Assembly (NCBI RefSeq): GCF_022808985.1
Contig: NZ_JAKZFT010000004.1
Location: 186,001-250,000 of the forward strand
Direction: 5' to 3'
Length of the DNA: 64,000 nt
Source of the DNA: Geotalea sp. SG265
GTDB taxonomy: Bacteria; Desulfobacterota; Desulfuromonadia; Geobacterales; Geobacteraceae
A model generated the notes under the pieces. The model searched no databases. It saw nothing but the letters and a program-made list of their open reading frames with translations, and was not told where the DNA came from. The translations under genes and the position numbers were made by a program. Below are positions 44,568 through 52,071 of the stretch, piece after piece. The number at the start of each line of letters is the position of its first letter. Position 1 is the first letter of the stretch.

Positions 44568-45944
44568 TTAAGCTTGGGAGGCAACAATCTCCACCTTCAG
44601 AACCGATGTGGTGGCGCCGGTTATCCTGCCCGATTCGGAGGGCATGATACCCCCTACCCAGAACAGGGTGTCTCCGGAGAAAAAGAGCGGTATGCGGTGC
44701 CGGGATGGGACGGGGACCTTTCGGTCTATGAACAGGTCCTTGACCTTCTTCGTTCCCCCAAGGCCCAAGGGAGTAAAGACATCCCCTGCCCTGAAGTTGC
44801 GGATCCGCCAGGGGAAAGGCACGGCATCCATATCAACATAGACGATATGTGCCGGCACATCTTTCCATGAGCTGGGAGAATGGGTAAAGGCCACCGAAAG
44901 GACGCCGCCAGGGATGGCGTATGATCCCGGTCCCTCCACCTGCAAGACAAAAGGGTCGGGCCGGCCCTCTTTCCGGCTTGTAAAGATGAGTCTGTCATAG
45001 CAGCGCATCACAACGATACTGCGGCTGAGGGTAATCCTGCCGTTCGGCTTGCGCGATAGGAGCAGGGAATCAACATGGTTGAGATGGGCGGCGGTAACCG
45101 TCGAGAGATCCCCCTTGAGCAGTTGCAGCGCCTGCCGGTACATGCGGATGCGTATTCCCCGGGCCTCAAGGCGCGCTCCGGCGACAGAGACCGATATTTC
45201 ATCGGTTCCCATGGAAGCATGATCTGTAAATGCGGTAGCGGTAACAGCTTCCACTATTTTTTCATCTTCGGCGAGGGCGGAGGCGGTTGCAGCCAGGCGA
45301 TCCGTTATGGCTGGGTTGTAGGTTTTGAGGAAAGGGATCAACTCGTTGCGAATGCGGTTGCGAAGGAATTCGAGGTCGGTGTTGCTGCTGTCGGTCCGGT
45401 AATTCAGGCCCTTTTTCTCCAGGTAGGACTCGATTTCGTTGCGGGTCACGGAAAGTAGCGGACGGATGATCAAGCCGGCGGTGGTCGCAGACATGGCGCA
45501 TAAGCCGCTCCCCCCTGCCCCCCGAATGAGCCGCATCAGCACCGTTTCCGCCTGGTCGTCGGCATGGTGGGCAACTGCCACCGAGCCGGCCTTGCAATCT
45601 GCCGCAAGCTCCCTGAAGAAACTGTATCTGGCCAAACGACCAGCCTCTTCCAGGGACAGTTTCTCCTGCCTGCTCAGGGCACCCACATCCACAGCCTTTG
45701 CCACGAAGGGGATTCCGTAGCTGTCGGCAAGGTCCCGGACAAATGCCTCGTCGGCATCGGATTCGGCACCGCGCAGGCAGTGATTGAGGTGGGCGACAAC
45801 CAGACGGAGCCTCAGCGATTTGAGACCTGCCAGGATATCCAGCAGTGCCACGGAATCGGCCCCGCCGGAAACGGCAACGACAATGGCGTCGCCAGGGCTG
45901 ATCAAGCGGTGTGTCCATATATAGCTGTTGACCTTCCTCAACAT
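44568..45944 (-). CDS. tilS: tRNA(Ile)-lysidine synthetase
   Basis: Converts C34 of the CAU-anticodon tRNA-Ile2 to lysidine so that it reads AUA. About 458 residues: PP-loop AVSGGADSVALLD, HLNHCLRGAESDADE, HHADDQAETVLMRLIRG, then the TilS substrate-binding and C-terminal domains. ATG 45944 follows GAGG by eight bases; an upstream ATG at 45986 lies in the tRNA terminator. Directly downstream of a CAU tRNA gene. Confidence 0.94.
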   Translation of the reverse strand: MLRKVNSYIWTHRLISPGDAIVVAVSGGADSVALLDILAGLKSLRLRLVVAHLNHCLRGAESDADEAFVRDLADSYGIPFVAKAVDVGALSRQEKLSLEEAGRLARYSFFRELAADCKAGSVAVAHHADDQAETVLMRLIRGAGGSGLCAMSATTAGLIIRPLLSVTRNEIESYLEKKGLNYRTDSSNTDLEFLRNRIRNELIPFLKTYNPAITDRLAATASALAEDEKIVEAVTATAFTDHASMGTDEISVSVAGARLEARGIRIRMYRQALQLLKGDLSTVTAAHLNHVDSLLLSRKPNGRITLSRSIVVMRCYDRLIFTSRKEGRPDPFVLQVEGPGSYAIPGGVLSVAFTHSPSSWKDVPAHIVYVDMDAVPFPWRIRNFRAGDVFTPLGLGGTKKVKDLFIDRKVPVPSRHRIPLFFSGDTLFWVGGIMPSESGRITGATTSVLKVEIVASQA

Positions 45945-45984
45945 AACTGAGGCCTCGAATAACGATCGCACATGCTTCTGATAC

Positions 45985-46009
45985 AAAAAAACCCCTCAGA
46001 TGAGGGGTT
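45985..46009 (-). terminator. Intrinsic terminator of the tRNA gene
   Basis: On the minus strand ACCCCTCATCTGAGGGGT followed by seven T. It ends the tRNA transcript before tilS; some read-through could feed tilS. Confidence 0.85.
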
Positions 46010-46012
46010 ATA

Positions 46013-46089
46013 TGGTGGCGGTGCAGGGACTTGAACCCCGGACACTACGGATATGAGCCGTATGCTCTAACCAGCTGAGCTACACCGCC
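46013..46089 (-). tRNA. tRNA-Met (CAU), elongator type
   Basis: 77 bases with encoded CCA. Acceptor GGCGGTG pairs with CACCGCC; D arm AGCTCAGCTGG; anticodon loop CTCATAT in a TACGG/CCGTA stem (anticodon CAU); T arm with GTTCAAG. The 5' half resembles the elongator tRNA-Met of B. subtilis. A CAU anticodon could also mark tRNA-Ile2, the TilS substrate, and the neighbouring tilS makes this worth checking; I favour Met. It is not the initiator, which would lack a paired first base. Confidence 0.88.
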
Positions 46090-46152
46090 GAAAACAGGAC
46101 TATGTGAAAAAACTGTGCGAAATAACCAAGGGATGGTTACAAGAGACCTCAC

Positions 46153-46181
46153 TATATAAAACATGAGCGTGCCCTTGTCAA
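46153..46181 (-). promoter_or_regulatory. Sigma-70 promoter for the tRNA gene
   Basis: Minus-strand TTGACA (46176-46181), 17 bases, TATATA (46153-46158), about 57 bases upstream of the mature tRNA 5' end after a GTGAGG discriminator region. Confidence 0.7.
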
Positions 46182-46221
46182 GAAAAAATCAGGCATCATT
46201 AAACAGAGAAAATTTCCGGCG

Positions 46222-46254
46222 TTTTCACCGAAAGACCTGGTTTTTTCACCGAAA
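46222..46254. promoter_or_regulatory. Twin TTTTCACCGAAA direct repeats upstream of the YtxH gene
   Basis: TTTTCACCGAAA at 46222-46233 and again at 46243-46254; start-to-start distance 21 bases, two helical turns. They lie between the divergent tRNA and YtxH genes and look like sites for one protein bound on one face. Confidence 0.45.
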
Positions 46255-46344
46255 CAAAAGATAACAACAGGGCTTTTCTTGCAGCAAAATATATGTTATT
46301 AATATTCCCGTGCTTTTCCACAACGACCGAAGGGAGATCTATCC

Positions 46345-46590
46345 ATGTCAAATAACAAAAGCAACGAAAGCACTGCAATCATGGCTTTTTTAGCAGGCGC
46401 CGTCATTGCAGCCGGCATCACGCTCCTGCTCACCCCGAAAACAGGGAAAGAAGTGCGTGAGAAACTCGGCGAAGCCAAGGATGAGGCCCTGGACAAGCTT
46501 AAATGCTGCGCCAAAGAGGCAAAGTTCAGAATGAGCCCCAAAACCAAAGGGGAAGCACTTCAATATGACGGTGGCGACGGCTGGATTTAG
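46345..46590 (+). CDS. YtxH-domain small membrane protein
   Basis: 81 residues. One N-terminal membrane helix (AIMAFLAGAVIAAGITLLLTP), then PKTGKEVREKLGEAKDEALDKL, the YtxH/gas-vesicle-like signature of amphipathic helix. The family is common in stress-linked operons; exact role unknown. GAAGGGAG precedes the ATG. Two Cys (KCCAK) in the tail are unusual. Confidence 0.82.
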   Translation: MSNNKSNESTAIMAFLAGAVIAAGITLLLTPKTGKEVREKLGEAKDEALDKLKCCAKEAKFRMSPKTKGEALQYDGGDGWI

Positions 46591-46611
46591 AGCCTAGTTA
46601 AGCAACAACGG

Positions 46612-46641
46612 GAAGGTTTCGAGGCGTGAGCGGAAACCTTC
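46612..46641. terminator. Stem-loop after the YtxH gene
   Basis: GAAGGTTTC (46612-46620) and GAAACCTTC (46633-46641), a perfect 9-bp stem with a 12-base loop, 22 bases after the stop. Only a short T content follows, so termination strength is uncertain. Confidence 0.55.
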
Positions 46642-46773
46642 TCCGTTAAAACACATGGTCCTATCCTTTTAACACCTCGGCGCGCCCCACCTTCCTCCTT
46701 TACCTGTCAAATCTGCTTTTCCAAGGCCTTAGCGCCCTATGAACGACGCCATCCTGCCAATACCAGCCACCTA

Positions 46774-46847
46774 AAATAATTATCACTGAAAAATTCCATA
46801 TCACCAAGAAACCACAATATCTCCCAAATTATTATCACTGGGAAATT
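46774..46847. promoter_or_regulatory. Twin 22-base direct repeats upstream of the GGDEF gene
   Basis: Repeats at 46774-46795 and 46826-46847 share 19 of 22 bases, with core TTATCACTG and flanking AAAT and AAATT. Their spacing is 52 bases, about five helical turns. They lie in the 339-base gap 46591-46929, which otherwise holds only the stem-loop at 46612 and AT-rich sequence; no small gene is evident. Confidence 0.5.
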
Positions 46848-46929
46848 TAAATATTTCTCAGAAATCAAATAATGGCAGGTTTATTGCTCCTGTCTTTCAT
46901 TAACGAACCTCCCAGAGAAGGCAGATGCG

Positions 46930-47931
46930 ATGTATAATGCCATCCACAACAGGATTTTCGAATATTTGGAGAAACGGTCGAAATTTTCACTTCTCGCTCT
47001 GGGCTATATCCTTGTGGCAATGCTTGCCTATGTGGACTACTTAACCGGCGACTTTTCGATCATCCTCTTTTATCTGATTCCCATTTTCCTGGTAGGCTGG
47101 TTCGTCAATAAGCCCTCAGCCATTCTCATCTGCCTGTGCGCCTCAATTTCCAGCCTTTTCAACAAGATCCTCACCCACCACACCACTGTCTTCCACCATT
47201 CATGGGATTTCACCATCGAAACCACCTATATGATTCTCCTGGGGATGATGTTTGCGACCCTGCGGGAAAAACACGACCAGGAAAAACGGCTGGCGCGGAT
47301 CGACCCGCTGACCCGGGTGCTGAACCGCCGTTATCTATATGAAATTGCAGAACAGGAGATATACAGATCAAGACGCTACAATCGTTGTTTCAGCATAGCG
47401 TATCTGGACCTGGACAACTTCAAGGGCATCAACGACACCAGGGGGCACCACGTGGGTGACGACCTGCTCTGTTCCGTGGCCGCCACCATAACGGAAAACC
47501 TGCGTTGTGCCGATACGGTGGCCCGCATCGGTGGAGACGAATTCGTCGTTGTCCTGCCGGAGACCGGAGCGGAAGAGGCCCGATTGGTAATGGCTAAACT
47601 GCAGGGAAAACTTATGGAGCGGATGGAGGCAAAGAAATGGCCTGTCAGCTTCAGTGTGGGTATGGTAACCTATTACAGCGCGCCGCTATCAGTGGATGAA
47701 ATGCTGAAGCGCGCCGACGGGCTCATGTACGAAGTTAAGTCGCAGGGTAAAAACGGCTTTAGGCATGAGATTCTGGAGACCGGCATGATCAGGGAGCTTT
47801 CCACCCCTCCGAGGCCGGTTCGCTGGATCAGCTCGGGGAAGACGCTCCTCTCGGGCGGTTTCACCATATCGCCCTTGAGCGATCTCCGGAAAAAACGGGG
47901 CGCGGCGCAAAAGGACCGGACGATCCGATAA
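46930..47931 (+). CDS. Membrane-bound diguanylate cyclase
   Basis: Makes cyclic di-GMP. 333 residues: three or four N-terminal helices (about 20-110; LLALGYILVAMLAYVDYL, IILFYLIPIFLVGWFV) forming a MASE-like sensor, then GGDEF domain with DPLTRVLNRR, DLDNFKGINDTRGHHVGDDLL and an intact GGDEF (201-205). An inhibitory I-site RxxD (RCAD, 192-195) sits five residues before it, so product feedback is expected. The last 45 residues are basic. Ends three bases from the convergent SDR gene. Confidence 0.93.
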   Translation: MYNAIHNRIFEYLEKRSKFSLLALGYILVAMLAYVDYLTGDFSIILFYLIPIFLVGWFVNKPSAILICLCASISSLFNKILTHHTTVFHHSWDFTIETTYMILLGMMFATLREKHDQEKRLARIDPLTRVLNRRYLYEIAEQEIYRSRRYNRCFSIAYLDLDNFKGINDTRGHHVGDDLLCSVAATITENLRCADTVARIGGDEFVVVLPETGAEEARLVMAKLQGKLMERMEAKKWPVSFSVGMVTYYSAPLSVDEMLKRADGLMYEVKSQGKNGFRHEILETGMIRELSTPPRPVRWISSGKTLLSGGFTISPLSDLRKKRGAAQKDRTIR

Positions 47932-47934
47932 TTA

Positions 47935-48801
47935 TCACCGGCAGACTTTCAATCCTTCCTCAAGGGTTGGATAGAGCAGCGTGATCCCCAGCTTCCGCAG
48001 CATCTTGCTGTTGTCCATGCGCCGGGTTTCGGCAATATAGGAGAGCATCAGCGGGCTCATCACCTGGTGTGCCTCCTCCAGGGAAACCTGACGGGGGCGC
48101 GGATAGCCGAGCAGGTCGGCGGCAGCATTGAAATACTGGGTCATGGTCCCCACCTGTCCGTCACTGACATTGAAAATGTCCCCATCCTCCCCATTGTCCG
48201 CAGCGGCAACACAGACCTGTGCAAGATCGGCGGCGTGGATGCGATTGGTGGGAGGTGAAAGGTGCTCAAGGAGAACCGGCTGACCTGAAGCCAACTGGGT
48301 GACCGGCAGCCGTCCCGGCCCGTAAATACCAGTCACACGCAGAATTATCACCGCGACCCCCTGGTCCTTCCCCCACCCCTGAAGCACCGTTTCCGCATCC
48401 AGGCGCCGCTTTCCCCGGGCGGTCTGGGGATTGGGTGGTGTTTCCTCGGTAACGAGGGCATCGCCGCAATCACCGTAGACGCCGCTTGTGCTCATGTAGA
48501 TGATGCGGCGAGGTGAATTTCCGGCCTTTATGGATGCGCAAAAGTTCCGCATTCTTGAATCCATATTTCCCCCGCCAGGCGGGGGAGCCAGGTAGTAAAC
48601 CAGGGCGTCCTGTAACTGCAGCTCGGCCAAAGAGGCCGGATCATCCAGATCCCCTGATACGACACCGATCCCCAATGCCTGCAGCTGGCCCGCTTTCCCC
48701 TCCGTTCGTGAAAGGGCCGTGACTGCAGCCCCTTTCTCCTTGAAAAGAGCGGCAATACGCCTGCCGATATCTCCACATCCGATTATGACCACATTGTTCA
48801 C
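47935..48801 (-). CDS. NAD(P)-binding SDR/epimerase-like protein
   Basis: About 288 residues. Rossmann start VVIIGCGDIGRRIAALF (GxGxxG), MSTSGVYGDCGD with the Tyr of an extended SDR, and RIHAADLAQVCVAA, as in the YeeZ-type family. Active Lys is not obvious in the usual YxxxK form, so it may be a reductase-like or sensor protein. The start is GTG 48801 after GGGAGG; a longer frame to 48831 lacks support. Substrate unknown. Confidence 0.78.
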   Translation of the reverse strand: MNNVVIIGCGDIGRRIAALFKEKGAAVTALSRTEGKAGQLQALGIGVVSGDLDDPASLAELQLQDALVYYLAPPPGGGNMDSRMRNFCASIKAGNSPRRIIYMSTSGVYGDCGDALVTEETPPNPQTARGKRRLDAETVLQGWGKDQGVAVIILRVTGIYGPGRLPVTQLASGQPVLLEHLSPPTNRIHAADLAQVCVAAADNGEDGDIFNVSDGQVGTMTQYFNAAADLLGYPRPRQVSLEEAHQVMSPLMLSYIAETRRMDNSKMLRKLGITLLYPTLEEGLKVCR

Positions 48802-48904
48802 CGCTGGTCCTCCCTGCGCTACGAAATCCATATCTGTCTCTTAACAGAATCCTCCCCCGGTTTCCACAAAAATCCCTCAGACCTGAAGACGCCTAATTTT
48901 TTGC

Positions 48905-48910
48905 TATACT
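48905..48910 (+). promoter_or_regulatory. Extended -10 promoter of the TPR gene
   Basis: TGCTATACT at 48902-48910 gives an extended -10 (TGN before TATACT); a -35 is not clear. About 20 bases before the TPR gene start. Confidence 0.4.
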
Positions 48911-48930
48911 GGAATGATTAGGAGAGAATA

Positions 48931-49491
48931 ATGAAATATATAATCATTTTCCTTTTAAGTTGTATGGTTTCACTGATGAGGTCACCTGTCCATGCCCTGG
49001 TGGATGGAGCGCCCCCCATTGAAGAAAAAAAAGAAGTCGAGCTCCTGGGCGCCGACGAATGGATGCAACGGGGGCTGGAATTGAACGGGCAGGGCCAGTA
49101 TGACGCGGCGGCGGAGGCATTCCTCAAGGTCTTGTCGATCAATCACGAAAACGCCGTCGCCTGGTTCAGCCTGGGAACGGCCAAGGCCTTCAGCGGCAGG
49201 TACGAAGAGGCGGCCGGTTTCCTCAATCAGGCAGTCACCTTCGATCCGGATATGATGGTGGCCTACAGCAACCTTGGAGCGGTCTACGGCAGACTGGGGC
49301 GGTTTGAAGAAGCCCTGGAAGCCTACACCCAGGCCCTGCGCCTGAAACCCGACGATACCGATGCCCGCTACAACCGGGGCATTGTCTATGCCGGTCTGGG
49401 AGACCGGGAATCGGCCCTGAAGGATTACGAACTGCTGCTGGCAACGGATAAGGAACTGGCACTGGAGCTGCTCCAATTCATCGGTCCATGA
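48931..49491 (+). CDS. Secreted TPR protein
   Basis: 186 residues with a signal peptide (IIIFLLSCMVSLMRSPVHA) and three to four tetratricopeptide repeats (about 50-180; AVAWFSLGTAKAFSGRYEEA, MVAYSNLGAVYGRLGRFEEALEAYTQAL, DARYNRGIVYAGLGDRESAL). A periplasmic protein-interaction scaffold; partner unknown. GGAGAGAATA precedes the ATG. Tail-to-tail with the polyferredoxin gene. Confidence 0.85.
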   Translation: MKYIIIFLLSCMVSLMRSPVHALVDGAPPIEEKKEVELLGADEWMQRGLELNGQGQYDAAAEAFLKVLSINHENAVAWFSLGTAKAFSGRYEEAAGFLNQAVTFDPDMMVAYSNLGAVYGRLGRFEEALEAYTQALRLKPDDTDARYNRGIVYAGLGDRESALKDYELLLATDKELALELLQFIGP

Positions 49492-49499
49492 CGGATGCC

Positions 49500-51059
49500 T
49501 CAGCTTCCCCCAACCCCGTAGGGATCCTCCGTATCCCCTTTTCCCGCTTCTCCTTTCAGGGGAGAGCGGTCCTTGACGGCAAAAACCATGATCCCCGCCT
49601 TTCCTTCAAGAGGACAGACATTCTCACAGATACCACAGCCGTTGCACAGTTCCTCCACCACGTACGGCCGCTGCACGGTGATTCTTCTCCCCTGCAAATC
49701 CAACTCCTGAACTCTTTCCGATCTGATCGCCTTCTGCGGGATCGGGCAGTGCTCTTCGCAGACGATGCAGTTCGTCCTGCGGGCAAAGGGAAGACAATGG
49801 TTCTTGTCGAAAACGGCCTTGCCGATGACTGCCCTTTTTTTATCGGCAGCGGAGAGATTGGGTATGGCGGCGGTCGGGCAGACCTGGCCGCAGAGGGTAC
49901 AATTATATTCACAGTAACCAAGCCGGGGAATGACCACCGGGGTAAAGAGCCCTGCACCTCCTGTCTCCATAACGGCAGGATAGAGGGCGCTTTTCAGGCA
50001 GACCTTCATGCACTCGCCGCAGCGGACGCACTTCTTCAAGAACTCGGCCTCGTCCCTGACCCCCGGTGGCCGCAGCATCCCGGCCGCTGCCTCTGGCCGG
50101 CGAAAGCGAAAAAAGCCGGAAAGAAAGAATCCGGATGCAAGCCCTCCCAGGAGGACCCGCCGTTCGGGGAGGTAGGGCTGAACAGACCGTTCACCAAACC
50201 GGAACCTGAATTTGACCCTGGCGAAACGGCAGGAGCGCAGGCAATCCATGCAAAGTATGCACTCGTCCCGCTGAAGAATTTCCCGATCGAAAGAGGTAGG
50301 GCAGACGGTGCGGCAGGCCTTGCAGTCGGGGCAAAGATCGGCGGGCATGCGGCCGAGCGGCGATAAACGTGCAAGGATTCCCAGAAGTGTGCCCAGGGGG
50401 CAGAGGTTCCTGCACCAGTTACGCCGCTCGTAGCGCTCCAGAAAGACGATGCCCAGGAACATCAGGGCAGAGAGGAAAGCCAGGGGATAGAAGGTTTCCC
50501 GGAACGGCAGCAGCTGGTCGCGCAGGACGCCATAGGCCGGCTCCAGGTAATCGCGTCGGTCCCCCATCAAATGGTAAAGCTCTGTCCAGCCCCGACGAAC
50601 GGTATCGCCCATGAGGGGGTAGAGAAAAAAGGTCAGTGTCCTAAGGAGAATGGCGATGGGATCGAGCACGCCGGCCAGGTTGATATTGAACAGGGCCAGC
50701 GAGAGGAGGGGAAGGAGCAGCCAGTACTTGAGCTTCCCCTTGAGAACTGCGAGCGGCGCACGTTTTCTGATCTTGCCGGTGACCAGATCGAGGATGGTAC
50801 CCAGGGGGCAGATCCAGCCGCAGAAAAAACGGCCCAGAAGCAGCGTAAAGACGACGACCAAAAGCGCCGGCAGAAGCAGCCAGGTAAAAGAACGGACCGC
50901 CGCCAGGTAGGTGGCCAGCACCAGTGGGTCGGTGCGGAAAAAGCTGTTGACCGCCGCAGAGATGGTGTCGTTGCCACGGTACTCGGTCTGCACGAACAGG
51001 GCGAAAAAAAGAGCCAAAAACAGCAACTGGCTCAGCCGGGCAGGGGTTGTCTTTTTCAT
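49500..51059 (-). CDS. Membrane polyferredoxin (NapH/NosR-like 4Fe-4S protein)
   Basis: 519 residues. About five membrane helices in the first 230 residues, with CGWICPLGT (about 90) and CRNLCPLGT (about 240) as in NapH/CcoG. Then several CxxCxxCxxxCP-type sets: CPDCKACRTVCP, CILCMDCLRSC, CVRCGECMKVC, CTLCGQVCP, CIVCEEHCP and CNGCGICENVCP. It could pass electrons across the membrane from quinol to a periplasmic or cytosolic partner. ATGA overlap with the DUF362 gene makes a two-gene unit whose pathway I do not recognise. Confidence 0.87.
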   Translation of the reverse strand: MKKTTPARLSQLLFLALFFALFVQTEYRGNDTISAAVNSFFRTDPLVLATYLAAVRSFTWLLLPALLVVVFTLLLGRFFCGWICPLGTILDLVTGKIRKRAPLAVLKGKLKYWLLLPLLSLALFNINLAGVLDPIAILLRTLTFFLYPLMGDTVRRGWTELYHLMGDRRDYLEPAYGVLRDQLLPFRETFYPLAFLSALMFLGIVFLERYERRNWCRNLCPLGTLLGILARLSPLGRMPADLCPDCKACRTVCPTSFDREILQRDECILCMDCLRSCRFARVKFRFRFGERSVQPYLPERRVLLGGLASGFFLSGFFRFRRPEAAAGMLRPPGVRDEAEFLKKCVRCGECMKVCLKSALYPAVMETGGAGLFTPVVIPRLGYCEYNCTLCGQVCPTAAIPNLSAADKKRAVIGKAVFDKNHCLPFARRTNCIVCEEHCPIPQKAIRSERVQELDLQGRRITVQRPYVVEELCNGCGICENVCPLEGKAGIMVFAVKDRSPLKGEAGKGDTEDPYGVGGS

Positions 51060-51937
51060 GCTTTTACTATCTTCACCTTTTTCAGATCCATTTCGCCCAG
51101 GCCCCGCTTGGCGGCGGCGACCGTAACGGAGATATCCTTCGGTTTCAGGCCGAAAAGCGTTGTTGCATAGGCATCGGCGGCAACGATATCGGTGGAGGCG
51201 ATCACCTTGTTGAGCACTCTGACGTCACCGAGCGCCCCCCCTTGGGGACCGTGGGCGACAAGGACCCGTGTGGCATCCACCACCACCAGGTGACTTTTCA
51301 CCACGCTGTTCACATCGGCCAGCGCCCCATCGATGTTTTTATGGATGCTCCCCCGGTTCCCCCCCATGACCCCCATGACGTTCTTCAGCCCCAGGGTCAG
51401 CCTGGTCAGCCCGTGATGCTTGGCGACCGGGACGTTGATGAAGACGTCTGCCTTGAGCACCTCGTCGTACAGCTCCCATTCACTCAGCACACCTCCCCTG
51501 ATAGGCACCTTGCGGTAACGGTCGCTGTCCATGTACTTGACCTCGACCTTCTTCATCCCCTTCAATGCCGCCGGAATGCCGCAGCTGGCATAGCAGCGCC
51601 GCTCGTCATTGCAGGTGCGGTCGAAAACCTTGACCTTTTTAGCTCCCGCACGCAAAGCCTCCTCCACCACCGCCCGCACCACCAGCGGGTTGGTGTTGGC
51701 TCCCTGCTCGGGGGTCCTGTCCCATCCCATGTTGGGCTTGACCACCACCACATCCCCTTTTTTGACGAAACGACCCATGCCCCCCAAGGCGGCAATGGCG
51801 TTTCTCGCAAGCTGGGCATGGTCTTTCCCCTCGGCAACGGCCACCACCGGACCGCCGGCAGCGAAAAGATCCGTGAGCAGCCAGTGATGAAAAACCGCCG
51901 ACAGTCCCAAAAGCCTGATAAACGCCCTTCTTTCCAT
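51056..51937 (-). CDS. Tat-type secreted DUF362 protein
   Basis: 293 residues. The start MERRAFIRLLG is a twin-arginine type leader with a short hydrophobic stretch, so export by the TatC system is likely. The DUF362 domain follows: VVVKPNMGWDRTPEQGANTNP, FINVPVAKHHGLTRLTLGLKNVMGV split over two segments, and STDIVAADAYATTLFG. DUF362 proteins often accompany ferredoxin domains; here the iron-sulfur partner is the separate polyferredoxin gene. Function unknown. Confidence 0.85.
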   Translation of the reverse strand: MERRAFIRLLGLSAVFHHWLLTDLFAAGGPVVAVAEGKDHAQLARNAIAALGGMGRFVKKGDVVVVKPNMGWDRTPEQGANTNPLVVRAVVEEALRAGAKKVKVFDRTCNDERRCYASCGIPAALKGMKKVEVKYMDSDRYRKVPIRGGVLSEWELYDEVLKADVFINVPVAKHHGLTRLTLGLKNVMGVMGGNRGSIHKNIDGALADVNSVVKSHLVVVDATRVLVAHGPQGGALGDVRVLNKVIASTDIVAADAYATTLFGLKPKDISVTVAAAKRGLGEMDLKKVKIVKA

Positions 51938-51976
51938 CGTTCAGCCCCTCCGGAGCAGATTGAATTCCGAATTTCA

Positions 51977-52004
51977 ACTATACCGTTCACCCCTCCGGTG
52001 TCAA
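51977..52004 (-). promoter_or_regulatory. Sigma-70 promoter of the DUF362-polyferredoxin unit
   Basis: Minus-strand TTGACA (51999-52004), 16 bases, TATAGT (51977-51982). The -35 box lies inside the 16-bp palindrome described separately. Confidence 0.68.
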
Positions 52005-52010
52005 CACCGG
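51995..52010. promoter_or_regulatory. Perfect 16-bp palindrome between divergent promoters
   Basis: CCGGTGTCAACACCGG, 7-bp arms around CA. It covers the -35 of the DUF362 promoter and ends 10 bases before the -35 of pncB. An operator for a dimeric regulator acting on one or both units is a reasonable inference. Confidence 0.55.
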
Positions 52011-52019
52011 TTACAGCCC

Positions 52020-52047
52020 ATGACAGTAGGGGAAGATGTGTTATAGT
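52020..52047 (+). promoter_or_regulatory. Sigma-70 promoter for pncB
   Basis: ATGACA (52020-52025), 16 bases, TATAGT (52042-52047), 25 bases before the pncB start. Confidence 0.55.
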
Positions 52048-52071
52048 TCTTCATCAGGAAAGGAGAAGAAC

